From positions 1-51,976 of the forward strand of contig JAEUJZ010000089.1 of NCBI GenBank assembly GCA_016794505.1: a DNA stretch of 51,976 nt. The letters run 5' to 3'. Positions 1-7,892 of the stretch are shown piece after piece. Numbering within the stretch: position 1 is the first letter of the stretch; each line of letters opens with the position of its first letter. A program made the position numbers and the translations under genes. Source of the DNA: Myxococcales bacterium (GTDB lineage: Bacteria; Myxococcota_A; Polyangia; Palsa-1104; JAEUJZ01). The notes under the pieces were generated by a model that was not told where the DNA came from, ran no database searches, and saw nothing but the letters and a program-made list of their open reading frames with translations.

Positions 1-1
1 C

Positions 2-60
2 GCGGATCTGATGCTGCGCGACGAAGAAGCGACGTTCCGCGGCAGCAAACGCGCAAGCTA
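2..60 (+). CDS. C-terminal tail of a gene cut by the window edge
   Basis: Reading from base 2, a 19-residue stretch ending ...GSKRAS reaches a TAG stop at 58-60. It contains two acidic residues followed by a basic end and could be the last residues of an upstream protein. Too little is visible to name a family, and the frame is supported only by being open to the edge. The 250 bases that follow, up to the next start at 312, show no convincing gene. Confidence 0.25.
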
Positions 61-311
61 GAAGCGCCGCACACCGCTGCGACTGAACAGCAGTCCAGCG
101 ATCTGCGGACGGCGTTCCGCAAGGGAACGAATGGCGATGGCATGGGTAATGTCCGCCAGCCGTTCCTTTGCTGAACCCCTCGGAACGCGAAGGCCCCCGC
201 CGTGTTTGAGACGACGGAGGCCGAGTTCCCCGTAGTGAGGCATCACCCCGCGGAACGACGCGCAGCGTGCCACGCGGGGCTTCCAAACCGCAACTGCGCC
301 TGGAGCCTTTC

Positions 312-1904
312 ATGAAATCGAGTCCTGTTCCTCGTCCCATCTCTCGTCGCTGGCCTCTGGCCTTGCTCTGTGCTGTGCAGAGCTGCGAGCGCTTCGCGTT
401 CTTGGCGATGCTGCCGCTGTTCGTGCTGTATGCAAAGGAGCGGCATGGCATCGCGGCTCCGCAGGCGCTGCTGATCCTTGCTCTGTTCCAGGCGTTCGCC
501 TACTTGGGCGGGCTGCCAGGGGGCTGGCTTGCTGACGGTGCGCTCGGTACGCGGAAGGCCACGTTACTCGGCGCTGGTTTGCTGGCATGTGGCTACGGTC
601 TACTCGCGCTGGATCGCGCTGAGCTGCTGTGGCCAGCCTTGCTGATCATGGTGCTGGGGCACAGCGCGTTCCGTCCTGGCCTTCATGTGCTGCTGGCCCA
701 CGTTGCCGATGCCGACGAGCAAGCGCGAGCGCGCGTCTTCTTGTGGCACTACCTCGCCGCGAATCTGGGCTACGCGGCGGGTGCGCTGTTCGGCGAGTGG
801 GCGTACGTTCGCGCGGGGTGGCGCTTGCTCTTCGGCGGTGCGACGGCTGCATCGGCGGTGGCTGTCATGCTGCTGGCCACGGGGTTGCCGTGGTTCCGCG
901 CGCAAGCAAGACACGCGATCCATGAGTCAGCGCGCAACTCGCGATCATCGGGCGCAGCGAACATGCACGCGGTCTGGCTGCTGTCAGGTGTCGCGGTGAT
1001 CTTCTGGCTGACGGCACAGCAAGCCGGGAGTTCTCTGACAGTGTTTGCGTCGAGGAACACCATGACGAGCGTGACCTTGCTGGGCTACACGATGCCGATC
1101 GGACCCGGTCACTTCGCTTCGCTGCACGGTCTGATCGTGCTCGCCATGCTGCCGGCGTTCCTCGCGCTGCACGCACGAAGGACCGGGGGCGCACCATCGG
1201 CAATCAGTCTTATGATCTGTGGCTACGTAGCCACAGCCGGGGCTTTTGCTCTGATGGCGCTGGCAGGACTCCGCGGTGGAGATCTAGGTCGAGTCAGCGG
1301 TACGTGGCTCATCGGCTGCTACCTGCTGCTATCGCTGGCCGAGGTGTTTCTTGCCCCGCTTGGTGTGTCGCTGCTGACGCGGCTCGCGCCGAAGCACAAG
1401 GCGGCGCAGGCCGTGGGGCTGTGGTTTGCGGGCTCCGCGATCGGCAATGGCTTGGCTGGTGCGCTCGGTCTGTGCTGGGATCGCTGGCCGCATCACGGCT
1501 ATTTCGCAGCCCTTGCGGCGGTGTCGCTTGCCGCTGCGGTCCCACTTCTGTTGCGCCGCCGACATCTGGATTGGCTCACCGCGCTCACGGTGAGCGCAGC
1601 TTCACAACCCGTAGTCGAGAACAGGACAACGGCAATGAACCCGACCTCGAACCCGAACCCTGAACCCATCACCCCGCCGCTCGCTACCCCGGCCACCGCT
1701 GAGCCTGCAAGCTGGGCTCACATGTCGCTGGTGGCTCTGCCGATCCTGCTGTCTGGATCGCTCATGGCGAACATGGCTCTGTCGCTGCCGGTGCGCGGAG
1801 TCAGCGCGATCGTCTGCGGCCTGGCGGTGCTACTCGGCGGGCCGTACTTGCTTGGTCAATCGTTGATGCGCTGGGCTCGACGCGGCACCACCCTCGCTGG
1901 GTAG
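312..1904 (+). CDS. POT/PTR2-type major facilitator transporter with a proline-rich C-terminal extension
   Basis: A 530-residue polytopic membrane protein. The N-terminus carries a CERFAF segment near residue 26, matching the ExxERF motif of proton-coupled oligopeptide transporters, followed by about a dozen hydrophobic helices and the GGWLADGALGTRK loop typical of major facilitator proteins. After a basic stretch (LLLRRRH) there is a Pro/Asn-rich linker and two further hydrophobic helices. The ATG at 312 is preferred over the in-frame GTG at 267 because GGAG lies about six bases upstream. The substrate cannot be read from the sequence; di/tripeptides are usual for the family. A degenerate copy of the last 34 residues lies downstream (2341-2445). 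Confidence 0.8.
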   Translation: MKSSPVPRPISRRWPLALLCAVQSCERFAFLAMLPLFVLYAKERHGIAAPQALLILALFQAFAYLGGLPGGWLADGALGTRKATLLGAGLLACGYGLLALDRAELLWPALLIMVLGHSAFRPGLHVLLAHVADADEQARARVFLWHYLAANLGYAAGALFGEWAYVRAGWRLLFGGATAASAVAVMLLATGLPWFRAQARHAIHESARNSRSSGAANMHAVWLLSGVAVIFWLTAQQAGSSLTVFASRNTMTSVTLLGYTMPIGPGHFASLHGLIVLAMLPAFLALHARRTGGAPSAISLMICGYVATAGAFALMALAGLRGGDLGRVSGTWLIGCYLLLSLAEVFLAPLGVSLLTRLAPKHKAAQAVGLWFAGSAIGNGLAGALGLCWDRWPHHGYFAALAAVSLAAAVPLLLRRRHLDWLTALTVSAASQPVVENRTTAMNPTSNPNPEPITPPLATPATAEPASWAHMSLVALPILLSGSLMANMALSLPVRGVSAIVCGLAVLLGGPYLLGQSLMRWARRGTTLAG

Positions 1905-2250
1905 GAGCCCAGCACTCTGGCCAAACGATACGGCCAAGAGTCCTTCTGGAAGCTGTTGCGGTACGCGGTAGGGCTCTAACATGCTGCCTTGCGCGAAGCC
2001 CCCATGAAGCTCGTGGTAAAGGAGTTGCCGAGCCAAGGTCTGACGGTCGTCGGGCTCCTCGTTGCCGAGCTGGGTGAATACATCGACGTGCTCACCTTGG
2101 AGCCCACGAAGTAGCGCCATGGGGGCGCTGTGGTCAGCCGCATGCAGTGGCCAGCGAACCGAGTGGCAAGCCAGCGGCCTCCAAGCCGCTCGGCAAGCGT
2201 TCGGGTTGGCGCAGCTACGCTCCCCCACGCAAGTCCGCCCCGTCGATCCC
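1905..2250. other. Gene-free stretch after the POT gene
   Basis: Nothing here is supported as a gene. Two short open frames exist: minus 1833-2120, and plus 2004-2114 (36 codons). Neither has a convincing ribosome-binding site, and neither resembles a known family. The stretch sits between the POT gene and the relic of its own C-terminus, so it may be decayed sequence of a former duplicate. Confidence 0.35.
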
Positions 2251-2445
2251 CCCCCTTCCAGCGCCAACCCAGACCCTGAGCCGCGCCCTCTTTGGCAAGC
2301 CGCTGCGCTCGCGGCCGTGCTGCGCGCTAAGCACCACAGCTTCAGCGCGATCGGCTGTGGTCTCGCCGTGTTGCTGTGCGGTTCCTACCTGCTTCGCCAA
2401 GGGTTTGAGCATCTGGCTCGATGGCAGGCAGCCAGCCACGGCTAG
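2251..2445 (+). pseudogene. Relic of a duplicated C-terminus of the POT-type transporter
   Basis: The last 34 codons before the TAG at 2443-2445 align without gaps to the last 34 codons of the 312-1904 gene. Both contain SAI-x-CGLAVLL followed by YLL-x-Q and a basic residue-rich end, and both stop at the same position. Upstream, an NPDPEPRP segment matches the NPNPEPITP linker of the intact gene, but about 25 residues between them are missing. No N-terminal transporter helices precede it. I infer a partial tandem duplication that has decayed; expression is unlikely. Confidence 0.6.
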
Positions 2446-2475
2446 ATCGCGAGCCGAGATGTTTGCTCTCGGCCT

Positions 2476-2829
2476 TCAAAACACCAGCGTCTTGTCCGCC
2501 CACAGGGTCCAATCGGCAAGCTGCTCCAGCGTGCTGCGTTTCGCTCCCTCTGTCAGCTCGCCTTCGGCGAGGCCACGGGCATCCATGCAAGTGCCACAGA
2601 CCCCGATCTCCGCCCCTTGACGCGCGCTGGCTTTTAGCATGACCTCGATGCTGTAGAAGCCTTGGGGCACTTTCTGGTTGGCTTTGGCGCAGCTTGCCGC
2701 GTCCCCGATGAGAAAGAGCTTCACCTGTTCCCCATCCCGCTTCGACAGCGCGCCCGAAAGCCGCAGCGCGTTGTAGCTCCGCTCGGAGCCATAAGGCGCA
2801 TCGTTGAGGATCAACAGCGTCTTTGCCAT
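2476..2829 (-). CDS. DsrE/DsrF-like sulfur-relay family protein
   Basis: A 117-residue soluble protein of the usual DsrE/YchN length. It opens with a beta strand (KTLLILNDAPYGSE), continues with the RLSGAL helix, and has Cys in GDAASCAKAN and in the GVCGTCMDARG loop, the position where DsrE-like proteins carry sulfur. The ATG at 2829 has GGAG six bases upstream; the longer frame to 3039 runs through the neighbouring gene and is rejected. It begins 17 bases after the MFS gene ends and is the third gene of an ArsR-rhodanese/MFS/DsrE operon. A role in persulfide or sulfane-sulfur transfer, possibly thiol stress caused by metals, is inferred from the family and from the rhodanese partner. Confidence 0.8.
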   Translation of the reverse strand: MAKTLLILNDAPYGSERSYNALRLSGALSKRDGEQVKLFLIGDAASCAKANQKVPQGFYSIEVMLKASARQGAEIGVCGTCMDARGLAEGELTEGAKRSTLEQLADWTLWADKTLVF

Positions 2830-2846
2830 GTGCCTGCTCCATGTCC

Positions 2847-4085
2847 CTATGGTTGCTGTCTTCGCGTCTCGGTCATGCGGACTGCCACCACTGCGCCGGA
2901 TACAAAGGTCAGTGCCGCGATGCTCCACATCGCAGCCTTGAGGCCCAGCGAATCTGCGATGACCCCTGCGAGCAGCGCGCCGACTGCGTAGCCGAGATCC
3001 CGCCACAGCCGATAGACACCGACCGCGGATGCGCGCCACGATGGATGCGCGACATCGCCGATGGCGGCGAGCAGCGTCGGGTAAACCATCGCAGTGCCAA
3101 TGCCAAGCAGGGCGCCGCCCACCGAAAATCCGATGAAGCTATCGGCGAGGATCACGACGCTAATGCCCACGGCTTGCACCCACATACCCGACGCGATCAG
3201 CCACTTGCGGCCCACACGATCCGACCACGCGCCCGTAAAGAGCTGCGCGATGCCCCAGGTAGCGGGATAGATGGCCGCGAGCGTGCCGATCTGGCTCAAG
3301 TCCATCTGCGCCGCAGCGAAAAACAGAGGGAACAGCCCCCAGGCCATCCCATCGTTGAGGTTGTTCGTAAGACCCGCCTGCGTGACGCTGGAGAGGTTTC
3401 GATCGAGCAGCGTGGTGCGCCAGAAGATCTGTCGCTGAGAGGGAAGTCCGTCCCCTGGCAGCTCACCGTGCAGCTTGGACTCGGCGGTGACGTGGTGCTT
3501 AGTTTCGCGCACCAGCGCCACGGATAGGACCAGGCCGATCGCCACGAATCCAACGCCGAGATAAAATGGCTGTGGTCGCAGCCCGTACTTCGCGGCGATA
3601 TAGCCGGTCCCAAGTGCGCTGCCCGCGACCGCGAAGTACCCCGCAAACTCGTTGAGGCCCATTGCCAGTCCGCGTCGCGCCGAGCCCACAAGGTCGATCT
3701 TCATGATGACGGTTGTGGACCAAGTGAGCCCTTGGCTGATGCCAAGGAGGGCGTTGCCCGCCAACATGAGCGACCAGCTCGGCGCCCACATCAAGAGGAA
3801 CGGCACAGGTGCCGCGACCAGCCAGCCAGCGACCAGAACATGCTTTCGACCCACGCGATCCGAGAGTCGTCCCGCTAAGTAGTTCGTGAGGGCCTTCGTC
3901 ACACCAAACACGATGATGAACGACAGCACCGCCGACTTCGCAGCTAGGTGAAACTCATGCTCTGCGATGGCCGGCAGGATGGTGCGCTCAAGGCCCACCA
4001 TCGCGCCCACAAAGGCGTTGACCACGATGAGCAGCATGAACTGCGCGAGGTTCTCACGCAGACCCAAGCGAACGCTGCGTGTCAT
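2847..4085 (-). CDS. Major facilitator superfamily efflux transporter
   Basis: A 412-residue, roughly 12-helix transporter. The signature loop between helices 2 and 3 reads GRLSDRVGRKHVL and is repeated in the second half (TGAWSDRVGRKWL), as expected for the two-fold MFS repeat. Its start codon overlaps the TGA of the upstream ArsR-rhodanese gene (ATGA at 4082-4085), so the two are translationally coupled. Such a transporter next to an ArsR-rhodanese regulator and a DsrE protein suggests export of a toxic oxyanion or sulfur compound, but the substrate cannot be read from sequence. Confidence 0.85.
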   Translation of the reverse strand: MTRSVRLGLRENLAQFMLLIVVNAFVGAMVGLERTILPAIAEHEFHLAAKSAVLSFIIVFGVTKALTNYLAGRLSDRVGRKHVLVAGWLVAAPVPFLLMWAPSWSLMLAGNALLGISQGLTWSTTVIMKIDLVGSARRGLAMGLNEFAGYFAVAGSALGTGYIAAKYGLRPQPFYLGVGFVAIGLVLSVALVRETKHHVTAESKLHGELPGDGLPSQRQIFWRTTLLDRNLSSVTQAGLTNNLNDGMAWGLFPLFFAAAQMDLSQIGTLAAIYPATWGIAQLFTGAWSDRVGRKWLIASGMWVQAVGISVVILADSFIGFSVGGALLGIGTAMVYPTLLAAIGDVAHPSWRASAVGVYRLWRDLGYAVGALLAGVIADSLGLKAAMWSIAALTFVSGAVVAVRMTETRRQQP

Positions 4086-4810
4086 GCTCGATGGCCCTGA
4101 TGTCTTCGGGAGATGCGCGGTGTTTCGGCAGGGTTGAGCCGCACCTCGGACTGCACGCGCCAGCCGAGAGCGCGAAAATCGGCGACGCCTTGTTCAAGGC
4201 GATGAGCGACAAGCCCCTTGCCGCGCAGAAGCTCGACGGCTTCTACGGCCATCACGCAGTACGGCCCACGACAGTAGGCCACGATGTCGCGCTTCCTTGG
4301 CAACTCGGAGAGACGCGCCCTCAGCTCGGTGACTGGAATCGAGATCGCGCCTGGAATGTGACCTGCGCGGTACTCTTCGACTGGACGCACATCCAGAACC
4401 GTGACTTCTCCACGCCTCACGCGGCGAAGCAGCTCATCCCCAGCGACAGCCTCCAGCGCTCCACGCTCCTCGAAGTAGGTGCGGGTCACTTGCTCAACTT
4501 CAGCCAATCGCGATTGTGCCAGCTCACGCAGCAGCACGAAGAAGCGACAGACTTGCTGATCGGCCAGCCGGTACTCGACATAGAGGCCCTGCTTCTCGGC
4601 TTCCACAAGTCACGCCGCCCGCAAGACCTTGAGATGCTGCGAGGCATTAGCCACCGATAGAGCTGCTTGCTCCGCCAACGCTTCGACCGTGCGCGGCCCC
4701 TGACACAGCAGATCCAGAAGCTCGATCCGCTTGGGAGCCGCGACCGCTTTCCCAATCCGCCCAAGCTGCTCGTAGATGCTGTCTTTGAACCGCCGATGTG
4801 GGGTTGGCAT
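4082..4810 (-). pseudogene. ArsR-family regulator fused to a rhodanese domain, interrupted by an in-frame TGA
   Basis: Two open segments in one frame encode a single recognisable protein of about 240 codons. Residues 1-66 form the winged helix of an ArsR regulator (AAPKRIELLDLL, ANASQHLKVLR). After TGA at 4610-4612 the frame goes on with the wing (EAEKQGLYVEYRLAD), a linker and a rhodanese domain with DVRPVEEYRAGHIPGA and the catalytic Cys of AYCRGPYC. The stop falls exactly where family members have Arg or Gly, so one base change (CGA or GGA to TGA) explains it. A GTG at 4604-4606, two codons after the stop, could restart a separate 174-residue product. Either the regulator is broken, or it is read through or split, or the base is a sequencing error. 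The gene heads the operon with the MFS and DsrE genes. Confidence 0.75.
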
Positions 4811-4818
4811 TCGGTCAG

Positions 4819-4842
4819 CTATTCAATCATTTACTTGAATAG
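4819..4842. promoter_or_regulatory. Perfect inverted repeat, candidate operator of the ArsR-rhodanese operon
   Basis: CTATTCAA, eight spacer bases and TTGAATAG form a perfect 8-8-8 dyad that starts nine bases upstream of the arsR-type start codon at 4810. ArsR-family repressors bind AT-rich dyads of this kind over their own promoters, so autoregulation is likely if the regulator is functional. The divergent ynfA gene begins 95 bases away and may share the control. Confidence 0.55.
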
Positions 4843-4936
4843 TCAACTGAACCAAGGACAACGGAAGGTATCGGTCACGCACCAAGTTCTACCAAGCGAA
4901 GCGTGCTACGTTTCGCACCGCTCGATAGAGAAGTTC

Positions 4937-5272
4937 ATGCCTGATTTTTTGCACAGCCTGTTGTTACTGTTCGCCACCGCCGTTGCTGAGATCGTGGGTT
5001 GCTATCTGCCCTATCTATGGCTGCGACGCGGTGGCTCGGTCTTGCTGCTGATCCCGGCGGTGTTGTCGCTGGCGCTGTTTGCGTGGCTGCTCTCCCTGCA
5101 TCCAACGGCTGCGGGGCGAATCTATGCGGCCTATGGCGGGGTCTACATCGCCGTAGCCGTGAGCTGGCTGTGGCTTATCGAGCGGCAGTCACCCAATCGC
5201 TGGGATCTGTTCGGGGCCGGGTTGTGCGTTGTGGGAGCGGCGCTGATCTTGTTTGGCGCCTACAAACACTGA
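4937..5272 (+). CDS. ynfA: YnfA family (UPF0060) small membrane protein
   Basis: A 111-residue protein with four hydrophobic helices. The segments FATAVAEIVGCYLPYLWLRRG, here read as two halves, and the motif GRIYAAYGGVYIAVAVSWLW are those of the YnfA/UPF0060 family; the length is normal. The ATG at 4937 has AGAGAAG just upstream. It is divergent from the ArsR-rhodanese operon. YnfA proteins are small inner-membrane proteins related to SMR transporters and are often found near metal or toxic-ion resistance genes; a transport role here is inferred only. Confidence 0.85.
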   Translation: MPDFLHSLLLLFATAVAEIVGCYLPYLWLRRGGSVLLLIPAVLSLALFAWLLSLHPTAAGRIYAAYGGVYIAVAVSWLWLIERQSPNRWDLFGAGLCVVGAALILFGAYKH

Positions 5273-5291
5273 GGACGAATCGAGCGCGGGT

Positions 5292-6254
5292 CTAGCAGTG
5301 CGTCTCGGTGGGTGGACAGCCGGCCCGCTCGACTTGGACCGTTGTGTGGCTGATCTTGAATGCGTCGCGGGCATGGTCGCGGATGGTGCGGCAGACCTCG
5401 TCGTGGCCGGCATTTTCTTTCAGCACGGCGTGCAGGCTCATTGCATACACACCTGAAGTCAGCGCCCAAACGTGCAGGTCATGCACCGCTGCCACGCCCG
5501 CAAGCTGCTCAAGCGAGGCGCGCAGAGCCGTCAGGTTGATGTCCGATGGCGTACCTTCGAGCAGAATGCCAACGGCTTCGCGCAAAAGACCCCAGGTCCG
5601 CGGCAAGATGAACAGGCCGATCCCTGCCGAGATCAGCGGGTCAGCGTAGTACCATCCCGTCGCCCACATGATGCCCGCGGCGATGAGCACGCCAACCGAA
5701 GTCAGCGCATCCGAGAGCAGCTCGTAGTAAGCGCCCTTCATGTTCAGGCTCTCGCGCGAGCCACCACGCAACACCAGAAGACCGATGGCGTTAACGAGCA
5801 GGCCGAGTGCCGCGATGGCTAGCATGGGGCGACTGGCAACGGCTGGCGGCGTGCGCAGGCGCTCGTAGGCTTCGTACAAGATCACGCCAGAGATGCCGAT
5901 GAGGACCACCGCGTTTGCCAGCGCCGCCAAGATCTCGGCGCGGTAGTAGCCGTAGGTTCGCTCGGGGGTGGCGGGCTTCTCGGCAAACCAGATCGCGAAC
6001 AGCGCCAGCGCCAAGCCTCCGGCATCCGCGAGCATGTGCGCGGCATCAGCCAGCAGCGCCAGGCTCTTGGTGTACAAGCCGCCCACGACCTCGGCTGCCA
6101 TAAACAGCGTCGTCAGTCCCAGCACCACCACCAGGCGCCGCTTGTTGCGACTGCCAGGAGTAAGCCCGTGACTGTGGCCGTGACCGCTCTTATGCGATGG
6201 ATGACCATGCCCATCGTGGTCGTGCCCATCGTTCGATTGATGCTCGTGTCCCAT
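5292..6254 (-). CDS. czcD: Cation diffusion facilitator (CzcD-like Zn/Co/Cd exporter)
   Basis: A 320-residue CDF transporter. The N-terminus is His-rich (GHDHDGHGHPSHKSGHGHSHG), here quoted only to show the metal-binding character. The transmembrane HxxxD site is seen in ALLADAAHMLADAGG, and again in YYELLSDALTSVGVL as the second-half D. A cytoplasmic C-terminal domain follows (VHDLHVWALTSG). ATG 6254 is chosen because AGAGGA lies upstream; a longer frame to 6413 lacks this. It would exchange cytoplasmic Zn, Co or Cd for protons. It is divergent from the MYXO-CTERM gene and convergent with ynfA. Confidence 0.93.
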   Translation of the reverse strand: MGHEHQSNDGHDHDGHGHPSHKSGHGHSHGLTPGSRNKRRLVVVLGLTTLFMAAEVVGGLYTKSLALLADAAHMLADAGGLALALFAIWFAEKPATPERTYGYYRAEILAALANAVVLIGISGVILYEAYERLRTPPAVASRPMLAIAALGLLVNAIGLLVLRGGSRESLNMKGAYYELLSDALTSVGVLIAAGIMWATGWYYADPLISAGIGLFILPRTWGLLREAVGILLEGTPSDINLTALRASLEQLAGVAAVHDLHVWALTSGVYAMSLHAVLKENAGHDEVCRTIRDHARDAFKISHTTVQVERAGCPPTETHC

Positions 6255-6335
6255 GCTGTCCTCTGTACTCGCGTCCACACTAACGCGCTTGCAAGGATGC
6301 TTGGGACCAAACCACTCCCGCGATAGTGTGAACGC

Positions 6336-7616
6336 ATGTACCGCACGACACGCTGGGTAGTAGCTGCCCTCATCCTGCTTTTTCTCGGGTTCCCTTCCGA
6401 TGTGTATGCACATGGTGGACTTCCTGTCGCGCAGCAGATCCTGTGGCGGGATCAGACAATGCTAGTGCCAACGCCCTATTGGGGTCTGTTTGTCGGCACC
6501 GATGGTGGCCCTTGGCACTGGATCTGCGAAGAAGCGATGAACACTTACCAGCAGCGGCGCTTTGCTCTCGGCAAAGATGGCACGCTGTACGCGACCGACC
6601 GGGTGGGCTTGACGGTCTCGCGCGATGAAGGCTGCACCTGGACTGCGATCGCGCAGGACATTCATCGCTTTGAGATCCCAGCGATTGTTGCGGACCCCAT
6701 TACATCGCGAGTCTGGGCTGCGGTCACAGACGCCGACGCGGGATCTGGCACCGGACTCTGGCGCAGCGACGACCGCGGCAACACCTGGCAGCTCGCGTTC
6801 GCTCTCAAGGATCACTATCCGCTGGGCTTGGTTGTTGCGGAAGACGGCAGGGCGTTGGCGCTAACGAGCGTTACTCCGGGCATGCCGCGCGAGCTGATGC
6901 TGCACCTGTCCACAGATGGCGGGGCGAGCTTTCAGTCGCGCACGCTGAGCTACTCGCTAAACGGAATGCCTGCCCTGTCGATGGTGCCGCTGTGGATCGA
7001 TCCACGGACGCCCGATCAGGTCTACGTGGCGACGCAAAACTCCGCCCCCAATGCGCTGCTGCGGGTGGGATTAACCGGCGTGCCGCTTGAGCAAATGCGC
7101 GTCGATACCGGCATCCGCGATATGAAACGGGATGTGCGCAAGGACCGGCTGCTGGTTGCCACCAGCAAGGGCCTGTGGGTGGCCAAATCGGGCGAGACTC
7201 TTCAGAGTGTTTCGACGATCGCTGCCTCGCAGTGCCTGTCGATTCACGGAGATACTGCCTACGCTTGCGGCTGGAACTATGCCCCCGACCAGGCCGCGAT
7301 TGCCAAGCTGTCCGACGATGCAGCGAGCTTCACCAAAGTCTTTCAGTACCACGACACGCAGTCTCCTGTGACGTGTCCTTCTGACACCCCCGTTGCCAAG
7401 ATCTGCCCGCCCGTCTGGAGCATGTACGCCGACCAGCTTGGGATTGATCTCAGCCAGCGGGACAACATGAACGCAAGCATGGGGGCCGGTTGTCAGGTCG
7501 CCTCGCGCAACGCGCCAGCCTACGGTTTCTCTACACTCATGGGCGGACTGTGCGTGCTGCTTTCACTGCGTCGTCGCCGCCCGCTGCGACCTAGATCCGC
7601 TGTGCAAACGCGCTGA
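6336..7616 (+). CDS. Exported propeller-repeat protein with a MYXO-CTERM type tail
   Basis: A 426-residue protein with a cleavable signal peptide ending near VYAHGG. The body holds repeats of the BNR/sortilin-type beta-propeller, including GLTVSRDEGCTWTAIAQ, LWRSDDRGNTWQLAF and LSTDGGASF (Ser-x-Asp-x-Gly-x-x-W boxes). The C-terminus has a Gly-Cys (GAGCQVA), a hydrophobic helix and an Arg cluster (SLRRRRPLRPR), the layout of the MYXO-CTERM sorting tail of Myxococcota. Only one Cys is present where many members have two. It is probably exported and anchored at the cell surface. The cargo function is unknown. It is followed after 18 bases by a small membrane protein gene. Confidence 0.8.
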   Translation: MYRTTRWVVAALILLFLGFPSDVYAHGGLPVAQQILWRDQTMLVPTPYWGLFVGTDGGPWHWICEEAMNTYQQRRFALGKDGTLYATDRVGLTVSRDEGCTWTAIAQDIHRFEIPAIVADPITSRVWAAVTDADAGSGTGLWRSDDRGNTWQLAFALKDHYPLGLVVAEDGRALALTSVTPGMPRELMLHLSTDGGASFQSRTLSYSLNGMPALSMVPLWIDPRTPDQVYVATQNSAPNALLRVGLTGVPLEQMRVDTGIRDMKRDVRKDRLLVATSKGLWVAKSGETLQSVSTIAASQCLSIHGDTAYACGWNYAPDQAAIAKLSDDAASFTKVFQYHDTQSPVTCPSDTPVAKICPPVWSMYADQLGIDLSQRDNMNASMGAGCQVASRNAPAYGFSTLMGGLCVLLSLRRRRPLRPRSAVQTR

Positions 7617-7634
7617 GAGGACTGGAGGCTCGCC

Positions 7635-7889
7635 ATGCTCTCGCTTTTTGATCCCAAGACCACGTTCCTGATCCTGCTCAGCGTGCAGACGCTGCACCTC
7701 TTGCATCATCGTCTCGTCAAGCGACACATCAGCTTTGCCGAGGTCGCATCCTCATCGCTGCTCTGCGTGCCGCTCAGTGGGCCGGTGCCGGCGCCGCTGC
7801 TCATGACCGCGCACCTTGCGATGGCGGCCGTGCAGATCGTCGGTTCAGTGTGGATCAAGCGCTTGTCTCCCGATTGGCAGCGAGCCTAA
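7635..7889 (+). CDS. Small two-helix membrane protein, unknown function
   Basis: An 84-residue protein preceded by a good ribosome-binding site (GGAGG, eight bases before ATG). It has an N-terminal hydrophobic helix followed by a His-rich turn (TLHLLHHRLVKRH) and a second hydrophobic segment (LLMTAHLAMAAVQIVG). It starts 18 bases after the MYXO-CTERM gene and is probably cotranscribed. I recognise no family. Confidence 0.6.
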   Translation: MLSLFDPKTTFLILLSVQTLHLLHHRLVKRHISFAEVASSSLLCVPLSGPVPAPLLMTAHLAMAAVQIVGSVWIKRLSPDWQRA

Positions 7890-7892
7890 GCG

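Noticed and set aside
58..273. Minus-strand open frame of 71 codons
   Set aside because: No ribosome-binding site, no recognisable family, and Arg/Gly-rich composition typical of a shadow frame in GC-rich DNA.
2004..2114. Plus-strand 36-codon frame (MKLVVKELPSQG)
   Set aside because: Plausible composition but no ribosome-binding site and no support beyond being open.
1833..2120. Minus-strand frame beginning MALLRGLQGEHVDV
   Set aside because: Looks helical and could be a gene, but it overlaps the end of the POT gene on the other strand and has no family match I can name.
4604..4612. Selenocysteine at the ArsR-rhodanese TGA
   Set aside because: The site is Arg or Gly in relatives, not a redox Cys, and no clear SECIS hairpin follows.
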